The translations under genes and the position numbers were made by a program. The notes under the pieces were generated by a model. That model did not search any database. It was not told the origin of the DNA and was given only the letters and a program-made list of their open reading frames with translations. From contig CAWBXO010000004.1 in NCBI GenBank assembly GCA_963792785.1, forward strand, positions 434,001 through 498,000: a stretch of DNA of 64,000 bases. The letters are read 5' to 3'. Every line of letters begins with the position of its first letter. Position 1 is the first letter of the stretch. The stretch comes from CAWIMX01 sp963792785 (GTDB lineage: Bacteria > Acidobacteriota > Vicinamibacteria > Vicinamibacterales > CAVVIG01). This document shows positions 8,843-17,787 of this stretch, piece by piece.

Positions 8843-10509
8843 CGCGGACGCAGCGGAATCACCTTCTCCGCACTGTCGATCGTCAGCGTGGCCGTCACCG
8901 CGCCGTCGGGCGTGAGGCCGTCGGTCAGGTCGGGCCACGCGCGCGTCGTGCCCGGCTCGAGGATCTCCTTGATCACGCCGTCGGTCCGGCGGTCGATCAC
9001 CGCGCCATCCGCGCCCCGATAGGTCGTGGTGAAGCGCACGTCGACGTAGGCGGCGGCCTCGCCGCGATGCTCGATGGTGAGGAGGAAGCGCGAGACGCGG
9101 CCGAAGACCACGGGCGCCCACTCCGCGCGGGTGACCACCAGGTCGTCGAGCACGGCCGCGTGGAGGTAGGCGTCCGGGCTCACGCCGTCCATGGGGCGCG
9201 GCTCGTGATCGACCGGCGCCGCGACGGATTCGCGCCGGTCGCCCAGCAGCCGATCGTTCCGCCGATCGATCGCGGCCTGGACGAGCCCGCGGTCGCGATA
9301 GAGGGATCGGCGCGGCAGCTGCCAGGCCATCACGCCGGCGTCGACGACGACGCCCGACACCAGCACCACGACGGCGATCCGCCACAACCGCGGGCCCGCC
9401 AGCCGCCGGAACCCGTGGAACGCGTACAGCGCGGCCACGGGGAACACCACGTAGAACGCGTGCGCGAGCGGCCCGCGGACCGACAGGAAGAAGCTCGCGT
9501 AGATCCAGACGCACGTGCCGGCGGCGAGCCACTTCGCCTTCGTCCACTCCGCGTCGCCCCGGCGGAACCACAGGACGGCCATCGCGATCGGCTGCGCGAG
9601 ACCGGCCGCGAGCAGCACCACGACGAACGGCGCCACCCACGGTTCGCGCCACAGGAACAGCAGCCGCTCGGCGGTGTCGAGGCCGATGAAGCGCGTGATC
9701 TCGAACGCGGGGAACGACAGGAACCGCGCGACGATCGCGACGAAGTCCTGCGGCGGCTGAAAGTGAAACGCCACGGTGCGGCCGACACCGCCCGCGCCGA
9801 GGCCGTCGCGCAGGAGGGTCGGGGCCAGCAGGCTGCCGGCGACGACGGCGCCGCCGAGGGCGCCGGCGAGCGAGGGCAGGAGCGCGCGCCGCTCGCGGCG
9901 GAAGGTGTCGACGGCCGCCAGGGCCGCGTACGGCGGCACGAGCACCCACGACATGTGGATCTGCGCGAGGAACGCCACGCCGCCGCCCACCATGGCCCAC
10001 GCGAGCGGCCGCGGCAGCGCGCCCAGGCGGAACGCCGGCTCGGCCTCGAAGAACCCGACGAAGAAGACGATCGCGCCCGGCAGGATGTAGGACGTGTTCA
10101 CGACGTGCGTCGAGAAGTTCATCGTCCAGGGCAGGAGCAGCAGCGTGGCCCAGACGAACCACGCCGGCAGCTCGGGCAGGCGCCGCCGGCAGTACCAGGC
10201 GAAGAGGGCCAGCGCGCCGAACGACAGCAGGTTCAGCAGCACGAACGGCGCTTCCGGCGCGTGCCAGATGGCGAGCGGCGCGCGCACGAGCCAGGCCTGC
10301 AGCGCGCCGGGCAGGCGGCCGGCGGTCCACACCACGTCGGCGCCGAAGAACGGCCACTGCCGGCGCGCGAACGACGCGAGGCCGATCAGGTAGATCTGGC
10401 GTTCGTCCTCGGTCCAGAACGTCGACGCCAGGCCGTAGGCGAGCCGGAACGCGAAGGCACACGACAGCGCGACCGTCCAGAACGTCGCGCGGCGGAAGCG
10501 GCGGGGCAT
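8629..10509 (-). CDS. GT-C type membrane glycosyltransferase-like protein
   Basis: Starts at the ATG at 10509 (MPRRFRRATFW...), 626 residues. The first periplasmic loop has FWTEDERQIYLIGL, with the acidic pair expected at the active site of dolichyl-phosphate-mannose-type GT-C enzymes, followed by about ten membrane segments and a C-terminal soluble domain of around 200 residues. The last 70 residues are low-complexity, Arg/Ser-rich, and lie antisense to the convergent gene, so the natural stop may have been lost or the true end may be near 8840. Function is not known; probable cell-surface glycan assembly. Confidence 0.6.
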   Translation of the reverse strand: MPRRFRRATFWTVALSCAFAFRLAYGLASTFWTEDERQIYLIGLASFARRQWPFFGADVVWTAGRLPGALQAWLVRAPLAIWHAPEAPFVLLNLLSFGALALFAWYCRRRLPELPAWFVWATLLLLPWTMNFSTHVVNTSYILPGAIVFFVGFFEAEPAFRLGALPRPLAWAMVGGGVAFLAQIHMSWVLVPPYAALAAVDTFRRERRALLPSLAGALGGAVVAGSLLAPTLLRDGLGAGGVGRTVAFHFQPPQDFVAIVARFLSFPAFEITRFIGLDTAERLLFLWREPWVAPFVVVLLAAGLAQPIAMAVLWFRRGDAEWTKAKWLAAGTCVWIYASFFLSVRGPLAHAFYVVFPVAALYAFHGFRRLAGPRLWRIAVVVLVSGVVVDAGVMAWQLPRRSLYRDRGLVQAAIDRRNDRLLGDRRESVAAPVDHEPRPMDGVSPDAYLHAAVLDDLVVTRAEWAPVVFGRVSRFLLTIEHRGEAAAYVDVRFTTTYRGADGAVIDRRTDGVIKEILEPGTTRAWPDLTDGLTPDGAVTATLTIDSAEKVIPLRPRYGEPGAAGNRNRISSADWPSRSTPGNAATYRSALPSASARRSTRTSRTPSAARRASAAGSRSARACRIAS

Positions 10510-10541
10510 CGCGGTGTGGCACAATGTATCGTGGAGGTGGG

Positions 10542-10769
10542 ATGAGAGCAAAAGTCACCCAACAGAAGCGATTGCGCGAACGCGCCAAGCAGGAAAAGCG
10601 CCAGCAGAAGGCGGAGCGGCGCGCCCAGGCCACGGAGAAGCGCACCGACAGGCCCGGGGCGGCCGACGGCGAAGATCCCGATCTGGCCGGAATCGTGCCC
10701 GGGCCGCAGGCGTCGCCCTGGGACGAATTCCTTCCGCCACTGGAACCCGAAGCCGAAGAGACCGAGTAG
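10542..10769 (+). CDS. small highly charged protein
   Basis: 75 residues from the ATG at 10542, which has GGAGG four bases upstream; an upstream ATG at 10524 would precede that site. The first 35 residues are Lys/Arg/Gln-rich and helical (MRAKVTQQKRLRERAK), the C-terminus acidic (DEFLPPLEPEAEETE). Short proteins of this pattern are common in acidobacteria and have no known role; nucleic-acid binding by the basic half is only a guess. Confidence 0.6.
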   Translation: MRAKVTQQKRLRERAKQEKRQQKAERRAQATEKRTDRPGAADGEDPDLAGIVPGPQASPWDEFLPPLEPEAEETE

Positions 10770-10784
10770 GCTGGCCGGGCCCGC

Positions 10785-11144
10785 ATGAACCCGGCCTGGC
10801 AGGAACATCCCCTCCTCGAAGGCGTCGTGGTCGGCCTGTCGGGCGTCACGATCGCCGTCCTGATCTTCATCGCCGCGCTCGCCCAGGGGTGGTTCCTCTG
10901 GTGGCAGTTCCGCACGCGCTCGGCGTTCCTCCAGCTGTGCACCTGGGCGTGGTGCGCCCTGCTCGCCTTCGGCCTCGTCATGCCCTGGCTCGAGCGACCG
11001 GTGTTCGGCGGCCTCTTCGGGAACTGGAACCTCAACACGCTCCTGCTCGCGCTCAGCGTCGGTGCGGCCTATCTCGGCCTCGGGATCGGTGCGTCCCTCG
11101 CGCTGAAGACCCATCGTCTGACGCCGCCCTCGCGCCGCTCGTAA
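10785..11144 (+). CDS. small integral membrane protein
   Basis: 119 residues with three clear hydrophobic helices (about 15-35, 47-68, 80-104) and a short basic tail. Not recognised. It follows the charged protein by 15 bases and precedes the DUF169 gene by 13, so the three may be one transcript. Confidence 0.6.
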   Translation: MNPAWQEHPLLEGVVVGLSGVTIAVLIFIAALAQGWFLWWQFRTRSAFLQLCTWAWCALLAFGLVMPWLERPVFGGLFGNWNLNTLLLALSVGAAYLGLGIGASLALKTHRLTPPSRRS

Positions 11145-11157
11145 TAGAATCTCCTTC

Positions 11158-11842
11158 ATGCCCCAGACGACGCTCGCTTCGCTGCTCGGCCTTGCCTCCC
11201 CGCCCATCGCGATCGGCTTTCTCGACGCCGCGCCGAGCGGCCTGCCGCGCATCGACGCGCCGCTGCCCGCCGGCTGCTCGGTACTGGAAGCACGCCGCCG
11301 ACGGCCACGCGTTCTACACCCTGCCCGAGGACCATCACGGCTGCGCCGTGGGCGCCTTCACGCAGGGCGTGCCGCAGAACGAGGCGCAGCAGCAGGAGCT
11401 GATGGGCCTGGTGGGCACGATGGTCGAGTTGAAGTACCTGAAGATGGAAGAGGTGCCGTCGATTCCGCGCCGTCCGGCGCCGTTCGCGGTCGCGGCCTAC
11501 GCGCCGCTCGATCGGGCCGGCTTCACGCCTGACGTCGTGATCGTCCGCGGGACGCCGCGGCAGCTGATGCTCGTCGCCGAGGCCGCGCGCGCGGCCGGCG
11601 TTTTCGACACGGCCTCGATCATGGGGCGCCCGGCCTGCGCGATGATTCCCTACACGGCCGAGCACGGCACCGGCGTCGCCAGCTTCGGCTGCATCGGCAA
11701 CCGCGTCTACACGGCGCTCGGAGACGACGACCTCTACGTGACGATTCCCGGCGCGGGCCTCGCCGCGACGCTCGCCCAGCTCCAGACGATCATCGACGCC
11801 AACCACGCGCTCGAGCAGTTCCACAAGGCGCGCCTGTCGTAG
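11158..11842 (+). CDS. DUF169 family protein, interrupted by a +1 frameshift
   Basis: The first 41 codons (MPQTTLASLLGLASPPIAIG... to PAGCS) are in one frame and the rest (YWKHAADGHAFYTLPEDHHG to the end) in the next. At 11279-11283 the bases TCG-G-TAC carry one extra G; removing it joins GCS to YWKHA, the usual DUF169 sequence. Conserved cysteines follow in PACAMI and FGCIGN. The joined protein has about 227 residues, normal for the family. Function of DUF169 is unknown. Because the rest is intact, a sequencing insertion is likelier than a real pseudogene. Confidence 0.75.
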
Positions 11843-11846
11843 ACCT

Positions 11847-12060
11847 TAAACACAGAGACGCAGAGGCACGGAGAGCGCCGGGGTCCGAAGCGGCTCGACG
11901 CGGCCGGCCTGCGCAGCAGGCCGGGGCTCGAACGACAAGGGCTCACGGCGGTAAGACACCTGAATTCGGGTCTTGCCGCCGTGAGCCCTTGTTGTTCGAG
12001 GCGCCGCCTCCGGCGGCCCGCGTCGAGCCGACCGCTCTGTGCCTCGGTGCCTCTGTGGTT
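11847..12060. repeat. cloverleaf-like palindromic element, copy A
   Basis: Outer arms CACAGAGACGCAGAGGCACG (left) and the matching CTCTGTGCCTCGGTGCCTC (right) enclose inner arms CGGCTCGACGCGG / CCGCGTCGAGCCG, two small lateral hairpins (GGCCTGCGCAGCAGGCC and GCCGCCTCCGGCGGC) and a central stem of over 30 bases (about 11926-12000). It fills the gap between two convergent genes, and its right end supplies the TAA stop of the quinoprotein gene (TAACCACAGAG read on the minus strand). Related copies are at 38981 and 44634. Confidence 0.85.
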
Positions 12061-13927
12061 AGTTCGCCGCAGGCACGAAGTCCAGCAGCACGTTCCCGCC
12101 GCGCCCGCCGAAGGCGCCGTAGCCGGCGTTCACCACCAGCATCCCACCGGCGACGACCGGGCCGGGACCGATGATCGATCCGCCGTGCGCGGCGACGCCG
12201 TTCACGGTCGTGAACTCGCGGTTCGTGTCGAACGTCCACACGATCGTCCCGTCGTCGGTTGCGTACGCCCGCAGCCCGCCGTCGGCCGATCCGGAGAACA
12301 CGACCCCGGGGATCACCGTGATCGCCGCCGACTGCGCGCCGCTGCAGCCGAGGCCCCGGCCGCACAGGGGTGGCGATGGCGGCGGCGTCATCCACGCGCG
12401 CGCGCCGGTCGCCAGGTCGACGGCGTGCAGCCCGCCGGGATTCGGCGTGAAGATGTCGCTCAGCGGGAAGTAGGCGTGGCGCGCGTCCACGGCCGCGCCC
12501 CACTCGATGCCGCCGAGCGGCCCGCCGCGCCCGGCGCGGTACTGCCAGATCACCTCGCCCTGCCGATCGGGATCGAGGGCCCAGCCGACGCCGGACTTCT
12601 GGCCGATCACGATCGCGTCCTTCCCGTCCGGCAGCGTCGCGAGGATGGGCGAGTTGCCGAAGTCGTAGTCCGGGCCGTTCGGGTCCGCGCAGTTCGGGTT
12701 GGGCCCGCCGCGGCCGCGACCGCCGCACCCGCTCAGATAGATGTCGCCGGGCGTGACCTGTTTCATCCAGCGGATGGCGCCGGTGGCCAGATCGAGGGCG
12801 ACCACGGCGTCGCTCGACGGCTGGGGCGGACCGCTGTAGGTATTGCCCGTCGCGACGTACACCGCCTGGCGCGCCACGTCGATCGTCGGCGACGACCAGA
12901 TGGCGGATCCCGACGGCCCGTACAGCGTCACGCCGGCCGTGCTGGTGCCGCGCGGCTTCGGCTCGTCGGCCACGACGTACGTCTGCCACGCCACGTCGCC
13001 CGTGCGCGCGTCGAGGGCGGTGACGCTGCCGCGAAACGTGCAGCAGCCGTAGTCGGCGCTCGCGCCCTGCGACTCCTCGTACGACGCGGTCGGCACGTAC
13101 AGCCGGCCGTCGTACAGCGTCGGCGTCCCGGTGATGCGCGCGAGCGGGTGATCCTCCACACGGCGGCGCCACAGTTCCCGGCCCGTGGACGCATCCAGCG
13201 CGTACGCGACGGCGCCCGTGTCGCCGAAGTACACCGCCCAGCCGCCGCCCGCGCGCGGACCGACGCTCATGCCCGTCCGCACGCCACCCGGCGCGCTGAA
13301 GACCCACACGATGCAGCCGGTCGCCGCGTCGAGCGAGTACACGGTGCCGTTCTGGCTGCCGACGAACACGCGGCCACCGGCGATCGCCGGCTGCGCCCAG
13401 GCCGAGGTGGCGTCGGGAAAGCCGAAGGCCCATTTGAGGGCGAGGTGCGGCACCTGCGCCGCGGTCAGACCCGCCGCGGGGCCGGGCTGGAAGCGCGTGT
13501 TGGCCACGGTCGGGCTCCATCCGCTCCACGCGGGGGCGTCCGCCGTCACCGGGAACGGGGCGGGCGCCGCGCAGCGGCCGCTCGCGGCGCCGGTGGGATC
13601 GCCGCTGCCGAAGGTCCGGCCCGTCAGGTACTCGGCGAGCGCGTGCCGCTCATCGCCGCTCAACCGGGACCCTTGCGTGCGCATCGCGCCGTTGACGAGC
13701 GCCTCGACGATCGCTTCCGGCGCGCGGCCCGCGAAGCTCGCCGGGGCCGGCGCGCGAGAGCCGTCGGCGCCCGTATGGCAGGTTGCGCAGTGCGCGGCAA
13801 ACACGGCCGCGCCGCTCGGCCTGGGCGCCTGCGTCTGTGCCGGCGCCTGGGCGCTCGGCCCTGACGTCGACCAGAGCGACGCCGCCGCAACCGCCACGAT
13901 GCCGCCGATCGCTCGCCGCCAGATCAT
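12059..13927 (-). CDS. PQQ-dependent dehydrogenase-like quinoprotein with N-terminal cytochrome c domain
   Basis: 622 residues, exported (signal peptide about 1-27). A cytochrome c domain follows with CATCH at 47-51, then an eight-bladed propeller of PQQ-enzyme type with repeated W-motifs such as GTVYSLDAATG, VTALDARTGDVAWQT and GLRAYATDDGTIVW. Adjacent cysteines Cys295-Cys296 could form the vicinal disulfide typical of PQQ alcohol dehydrogenases. The usual order has haem at the C-terminus, so this N-terminal haem places it nearer the polyvinyl-alcohol-dehydrogenase-like group. Start ATG overlaps the tetR stop (ATGA). Periplasmic oxidation of an unknown alcohol is likely. Confidence 0.8.
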   Translation of the reverse strand: MIWRRAIGGIVAVAAASLWSTSGPSAQAPAQTQAPRPSGAAVFAAHCATCHTGADGSRAPAPASFAGRAPEAIVEALVNGAMRTQGSRLSGDERHALAEYLTGRTFGSGDPTGAASGRCAAPAPFPVTADAPAWSGWSPTVANTRFQPGPAAGLTAAQVPHLALKWAFGFPDATSAWAQPAIAGGRVFVGSQNGTVYSLDAATGCIVWVFSAPGGVRTGMSVGPRAGGGWAVYFGDTGAVAYALDASTGRELWRRRVEDHPLARITGTPTLYDGRLYVPTASYEESQGASADYGCCTFRGSVTALDARTGDVAWQTYVVADEPKPRGTSTAGVTLYGPSGSAIWSSPTIDVARQAVYVATGNTYSGPPQPSSDAVVALDLATGAIRWMKQVTPGDIYLSGCGGRGRGGPNPNCADPNGPDYDFGNSPILATLPDGKDAIVIGQKSGVGWALDPDRQGEVIWQYRAGRGGPLGGIEWGAAVDARHAYFPLSDIFTPNPGGLHAVDLATGARAWMTPPPSPPLCGRGLGCSGAQSAAITVIPGVVFSGSADGGLRAYATDDGTIVWTFDTNREFTTVNGVAAHGGSIIGPGPVVAGGMLVVNAGYGAFGGRGGNVLLDFVPAAN

Positions 13928-14574
13928 GACGGCACCTCCTGCGCCTTCGCGACGGCGCGCACCCCGGCGATCGAGAAGTCCGCGATGTGCGCCGCGACGG
14001 CGTCCACATCGTCGGGCGTCAGCTCGAACGACGCGCGCCACAGCGCGGCGCCGAATCGGGCGCGCAGCGGGTGGACGTACGGCAGCACCTGGGCGTTGAT
14101 GCTGGCCGTGGCGCGGGCCACGCGCTCGTCCGCCGGATCGCACCCGATGATGGCGGCCACGACCTCCGACAGGTACCGCAGCCGTGGCTGGATGCCCTGC
14201 TCCACGATGGCATCGAGCGCCGGCGTCGGGTCGAGCACCTCGCGGTTCATGAGCCGGTGGATCCACGTCACGGAGGGGTCGGCCGCCACGCGGCGCAGGA
14301 AGACGTGGAGGAAGCGCCGCAGCTGCTCCTCGGGCGGCTGGCCGTCGCCCGCCCGCTGCGCGGCCTCGGTGGTCGCGCGCATCGTGGTGATCGCGCGCTG
14401 CAGGACCTCGCGGTAGAGGCCGAGCTTGTCGCCGAAGTGGTAGTTCACCGACGCGACGTTCGCCCGCGCCTCCTGGCAGATCTCGCGCACCGTCACGCGC
14501 CCGAAGCCCCGGTCCGCGAACAGGCGCACCGCGGCGTCGAGCAGGCGCTGACGGGTCTCGAGATCCTGGCTCAT
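13924..14574 (-). CDS. TetR family repressor, CerR/CecR-like
   Basis: 216 residues. N-terminal TetR HTH (TRQRLLDAAVRLFADRGFGR, VTVREICQEARANVASVNYHF) and a C-terminal domain like that of CerR/CecR regulators (RFLHVFLRRVAADPSVTWIHRLMNREV). It is the fourth gene of the efflux operon, its ATG overlapping the permease TAA by one base. In E. coli, CecR controls the ybhGFSR efflux genes of the same composition; this protein most likely represses the operon from the palindrome at 17738-17766. Confidence 0.85.
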   Translation of the reverse strand: MSQDLETRQRLLDAAVRLFADRGFGRVTVREICQEARANVASVNYHFGDKLGLYREVLQRAITTMRATTEAAQRAGDGQPPEEQLRRFLHVFLRRVAADPSVTWIHRLMNREVLDPTPALDAIVEQGIQPRLRYLSEVVAAIIGCDPADERVARATASINAQVLPYVHPLRARFGAALWRASFELTPDDVDAVAAHIADFSIAGVRAVAKAQEVPS

Positions 14575-15689
14575 TACAACGTGCGCTGGAACAGCTTGGT
14601 GGCCAGCGTCATCGCCACGATCGAAAAGATTGACAGGTACAGCAGGTCCGCCGAGATCGCCGAGAAGCCCGTGTTCTTCAACAGCAGCGAGTTGAACGCG
14701 TGGACGGCATACGTGAACGGATCGGCCACGGCGATCATCTGCATCCAGCGCGGGAAGCCCTGCTGCGGGTACACCGCCCCGCTCGGAAACCACAGCAGCG
14801 TGTTGAGCACGCCGAACACCGCGCGGGGCAGCAGCGGATCGCTGACGCGCACCATGATCAGGAACATGAGGCTCATGAGCGCGAACGACGTCAGGCAGAT
14901 CACGACGAACATGCGGAGCAGGCGCAGCGGCTCGAACGGGTTGGGGATGCCCACGATGACCGACCCGATCAGCAGCAGCACCAGTCCGGCCAGCACCGCC
15001 TTGATCGTGCCGGCGATGTTGAACCCGGCGATCAGCTCGAATTTCGTGATGGGCGTGACGAGGTACCCCTCGTGCAGCCCGCGCGCCTTGTCGTCGATGA
15101 AGATGATGCCGCCGCCGATCATCACCATCATGAAGATCGACATGACGATGATGCCGGGCAGCAGATACTGCTGATACGGGACGTACGGGTACATCTCGAC
15201 GACGTCGAGCGTGGCCTGTCCGGGCGTCCGCCGCTCGGCGATCTCCGGCCGGCCGTAGGCCCCCATCATGCCGCTGATCGTCGCCGACAGCGCCGCCGAG
15301 ATGGCGGTGGACGTGTTGTCGGAGACGAGCGCCACCCGCGGCTCGTTCTTCGCGAGCACCCGCCGCGAGAAGTCGGAGGGGATCGTCAGCACGCCGTTGA
15401 TCCGCCCGTTCCGGAGGTCGGACAGGGCCGTCCCCTGATCCCCGTACTGGATGGTGTCGATGGTGTGCGCGCCGGACGCGATGGCGTTGGCCATCTCGCG
15501 GATGCGGACGGCCGGAACGCCGCCGTCCTGGTCCACGACGCCCACTTTCAGGTGCTTCATGTTGCCGCCGAAGGCGTTGCCGAGGACGACCAGCTGCATG
15601 ATCGGCATGAACATCGACATGATGATCAGCATCGGGCTCCGGCGGAACCGCCGCAGGTCGCGTTCGATGATGGCCCAGGTGCGTTGCAT
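14574..15689 (-). CDS. ABC-2 type permease of drug efflux system
   Basis: 371 residues: one N-terminal membrane helix (about 19-38), a 150-residue extracytoplasmic domain, then five helices in the C-terminal half, the standard ABC2_membrane layout (YbhS/YbhR type). LPGIIVMSIFMMVMIGGGIIF starts the membrane core. Only one permease gene is present, so it should act as a homodimer, unlike the two permeases of ybhGFSR. Partner of the ATPase ten bases upstream. Confidence 0.87.
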   Translation of the reverse strand: MQRTWAIIERDLRRFRRSPMLIIMSMFMPIMQLVVLGNAFGGNMKHLKVGVVDQDGGVPAVRIREMANAIASGAHTIDTIQYGDQGTALSDLRNGRINGVLTIPSDFSRRVLAKNEPRVALVSDNTSTAISAALSATISGMMGAYGRPEIAERRTPGQATLDVVEMYPYVPYQQYLLPGIIVMSIFMMVMIGGGIIFIDDKARGLHEGYLVTPITKFELIAGFNIAGTIKAVLAGLVLLLIGSVIVGIPNPFEPLRLLRMFVVICLTSFALMSLMFLIMVRVSDPLLPRAVFGVLNTLLWFPSGAVYPQQGFPRWMQMIAVADPFTYAVHAFNSLLLKNTGFSAISADLLYLSIFSIVAMTLATKLFQRTL

Positions 15690-15698
15690 GGCTAATCC

Positions 15699-16688
15699 CT
15701 ATTCCCTGCGCAGCATGACGCGGCGATCCATCGGATTGGCCTCCTGCAGCGCGTCGCGCAGGGCGCGGCCGGTGTAGTGCACGAACACGTCGTCGAGCGA
15801 CGTGCTCTGGACGGCGAGCGACTGCACGCCGATCCCCGCCTTCGACGCGGCGTCCATCAGCGCGAGGGTCGTCGCCGGTCCGTTGTCCGAGGCGATCCGG
15901 AACATGCCGTCGTGGCTGGTGACGGTCTCGACGCTCGCCAGCGTCTCGAGCCGGGCCGCCCAGTCGTCGGGCTGGCCCGTGAAGCTGGCCTCGAGGACGT
16001 TCTTGCCCGGAATCGACGCCTTCAGCTTCATCGGCGAGTCGAGCGCTTTCAGATCGCCGTGATCCACGATCGCGATGCGGTTGCAGAGCTTGTCCGCCTC
16101 GTCCATGTAGTGCGTCGTGATCAGGATCGTGAGGTCGCGCTCGCGCTTGATCTTCTGGAGCATCTCCCACACGGCCACACGCGAGACGGGGTCGAGGCCC
16201 GTCGTCGGCTCGTCGAGGAAGAAAATGCGCGGCTCGTGCACGAGGCCGCGCGCGATCTCGACGCGGCGGCGCATGCCGCCCGACAGGTTCCGCACCAGCG
16301 CGTCGGCCCAGTCGCTCAGCTCGACGGCGGCCAGCAGCTCATCGATCAGCTTCAGCCGCTTCTCGCGCGGGACCTTGTACAGCTTGGCGAAGATCGACAG
16401 GTTCTCCCGCACGCTCAGATCGAGATCGCTCGTCATCGCCTGCGGGATCACGCCGATCGCGTGCCGGACGTCGTCGGCCTGCGTGCGGATGTCGAAGCCG
16501 TTGATGATCGCCGTGCCCGACGTCGGCTGGAGCAGCGTCGTCATCATCCGGATGAGCGTGGATTTCCCGGCCCCGTTGGGCCCGAGCAGGCCGAAGATCT
16601 CGCCGTCCGCCACGGAAAAGGAAATCCCGTTGACGGCGGTGAACTCGCCGAACTTCTTGACGATGTGGCGGACGTCGATGGCGGCCAT
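15699..16688 (-). CDS. ABC transporter ATP-binding protein of drug efflux system
   Basis: 329 residues: Walker A GLLGPNGAGKST, Q-loop VIPQ, signature NLSGGMRRRVEIARGL, Walker B RIFFLDEPTTGLDP and H-loop ITTHYMDEAD. The C-terminal 90 residues form the extra domain found in DrrA/YbhF-like ATPases. The TAG stop is part of a GGGAATAGGGATTAG-type stutter between this gene and the permease. Confidence 0.92.
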   Translation of the reverse strand: MAAIDVRHIVKKFGEFTAVNGISFSVADGEIFGLLGPNGAGKSTLIRMMTTLLQPTSGTAIINGFDIRTQADDVRHAIGVIPQAMTSDLDLSVRENLSIFAKLYKVPREKRLKLIDELLAAVELSDWADALVRNLSGGMRRRVEIARGLVHEPRIFFLDEPTTGLDPVSRVAVWEMLQKIKRERDLTILITTHYMDEADKLCNRIAIVDHGDLKALDSPMKLKASIPGKNVLEASFTGQPDDWAARLETLASVETVTSHDGMFRIASDNGPATTLALMDAASKAGIGVQSLAVQSTSLDDVFVHYTGRALRDALQEANPMDRRVMLRRE

Positions 16689-16690
16689 CG

Positions 16691-17734
16691 TCAGTCGACG
16701 ACCGGGAGCAGGACGTACGCCGTCATGCCGACGGCCAGGCGGCGGTCGGCGTTGTCGCAGCGCAGGCGGATCTCGAACGTCTTGATGTCGCGCTTGGTCC
16801 GGCTCACGTCGCGCTGCGTCGCGTAGGCCGCATCGACGCCGCGGAAGATCACCGTGCCCTCGCGCTCGTCGCCGCCGGGCAGGCGGACGGTCATCTTGTC
16901 GCCGATCCGGACGCGATCGATGTAGGTCTCCTCGACGTCGGCGCGCACCCAGAGATCGTCGGGGTTCACGAGGGTCAGCACCGGCTGCCCGGCCGTGACG
17001 ACCTCGCCGGCCCGGGCCGCGCGCGTGTCGACGAGGCCCGCGATCGGCGCGTGCATCTCGGTGTAGGTCAGGCGCACGTCCGCCTTGTCCTGCTGCGCCG
17101 CCGCCGCGGCCTGCATGTGCTCGTTGCTCTGGAGCTGGCGGCGCTTCACGGTGACCTGCTCGGCCCGCGACTGCGCGAGCGCGACGGTCGCGCGCTGGGC
17201 TTCCACCTGGCGATCGAGCGAGTCGACGCGCGCCTGCGCCGCGTCGCGCGCCGTGCGCGCCTCGTCGAGCTGCTGCGCCGGCGCCACGCCCTGCCGCGAC
17301 AGGTTGTCGGTGCGCTCGTAGGCCAGCCGCGCGCGCTCCATATCGGCCATCGCCGCCTTCTGCTGCGCCTGGGTCGACGCCAGCGTGGACTCGGCCTGAC
17401 GGATCTGGTCGGCGGTCTGCTGCTCTTCGTAGCGCAGCGCCGCCTCGGCCTCCTGCACCTGCGAGCTGAGGCCTTCGACGTTGTGCATGTAGTAGTCCGT
17501 GTCCGCCTGCAGCTCGGCGGGGGCGATCACGGCGAGGAGCTGGCCCTCGGTGACCTCGTCGCCTTCCTGTACGAGGAGGCGCTCGATCTTCCCGCCGATC
17601 TGGGGGCTCACGATCACGTCGTGCGTGTTGACGACGCCCGTCAGCTCGAGCGTGTCGGGGGGCCGGTTGAAGTAGTAGTAGAGGCCGCCGCCGAGGGCGG
17701 CCACGAGGACGAGGAGCGGAAGGGCGCGCTTCAT
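16691..17734 (-). CDS. HlyD family membrane fusion protein
   Basis: 347 residues: one N-terminal membrane anchor (about 3-20), a barrel-sandwich half (VSPQIGGKIERLLVQEGDEV), a long coiled coil of about 130 residues rich in Gln/Ala/Glu, the second half-lipoyl motif (APIAGLVDTRAARAGEVV) and a beta-barrel domain. This is the periplasmic adaptor that links the ABC transporter to an outer-membrane channel, as YbhG does. First gene of the operon; its start lies just downstream of the operator. Confidence 0.9.
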   Translation of the reverse strand: MKRALPLLVLVAALGGGLYYYFNRPPDTLELTGVVNTHDVIVSPQIGGKIERLLVQEGDEVTEGQLLAVIAPAELQADTDYYMHNVEGLSSQVQEAEAALRYEEQQTADQIRQAESTLASTQAQQKAAMADMERARLAYERTDNLSRQGVAPAQQLDEARTARDAAQARVDSLDRQVEAQRATVALAQSRAEQVTVKRRQLQSNEHMQAAAAAQQDKADVRLTYTEMHAPIAGLVDTRAARAGEVVTAGQPVLTLVNPDDLWVRADVEETYIDRVRIGDKMTVRLPGGDEREGTVIFRGVDAAYATQRDVSRTKRDIKTFEIRLRCDNADRRLAVGMTAYVLLPVVD

Positions 17735-17737
17735 GGG

Positions 17738-17775
17738 TTAAACACTTGTATAAAACATCCGTTTAAGTACGTCAA
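17738..17775 (-). promoter_or_regulatory. sigma-70 promoter with TetR-type operator in front of the efflux operon
   Basis: On the minus strand, -35 TTGACG (17775-17770) and -10 TATACA (17752-17747) are separated by exactly 17 bases. The palindrome TTAAACGGATG ... CAAGTGTTTAA (17766-17738) covers the spacer and the -10 box. Transcription would start a few bases before the hlyD ATG at 17734, so the leader is very short or absent. Likely bound by the TetR protein encoded at 13924-14574. Confidence 0.7.
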
Positions 17776-17787
17776 GCGGCGGTATAC

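Noticed and set aside
13924..16170. A single 748-residue protein ending in a TetR domain
   Set aside because: The upstream part is antisense-like filler in the frame of the ABC genes; the TetR protein starts at 14574.
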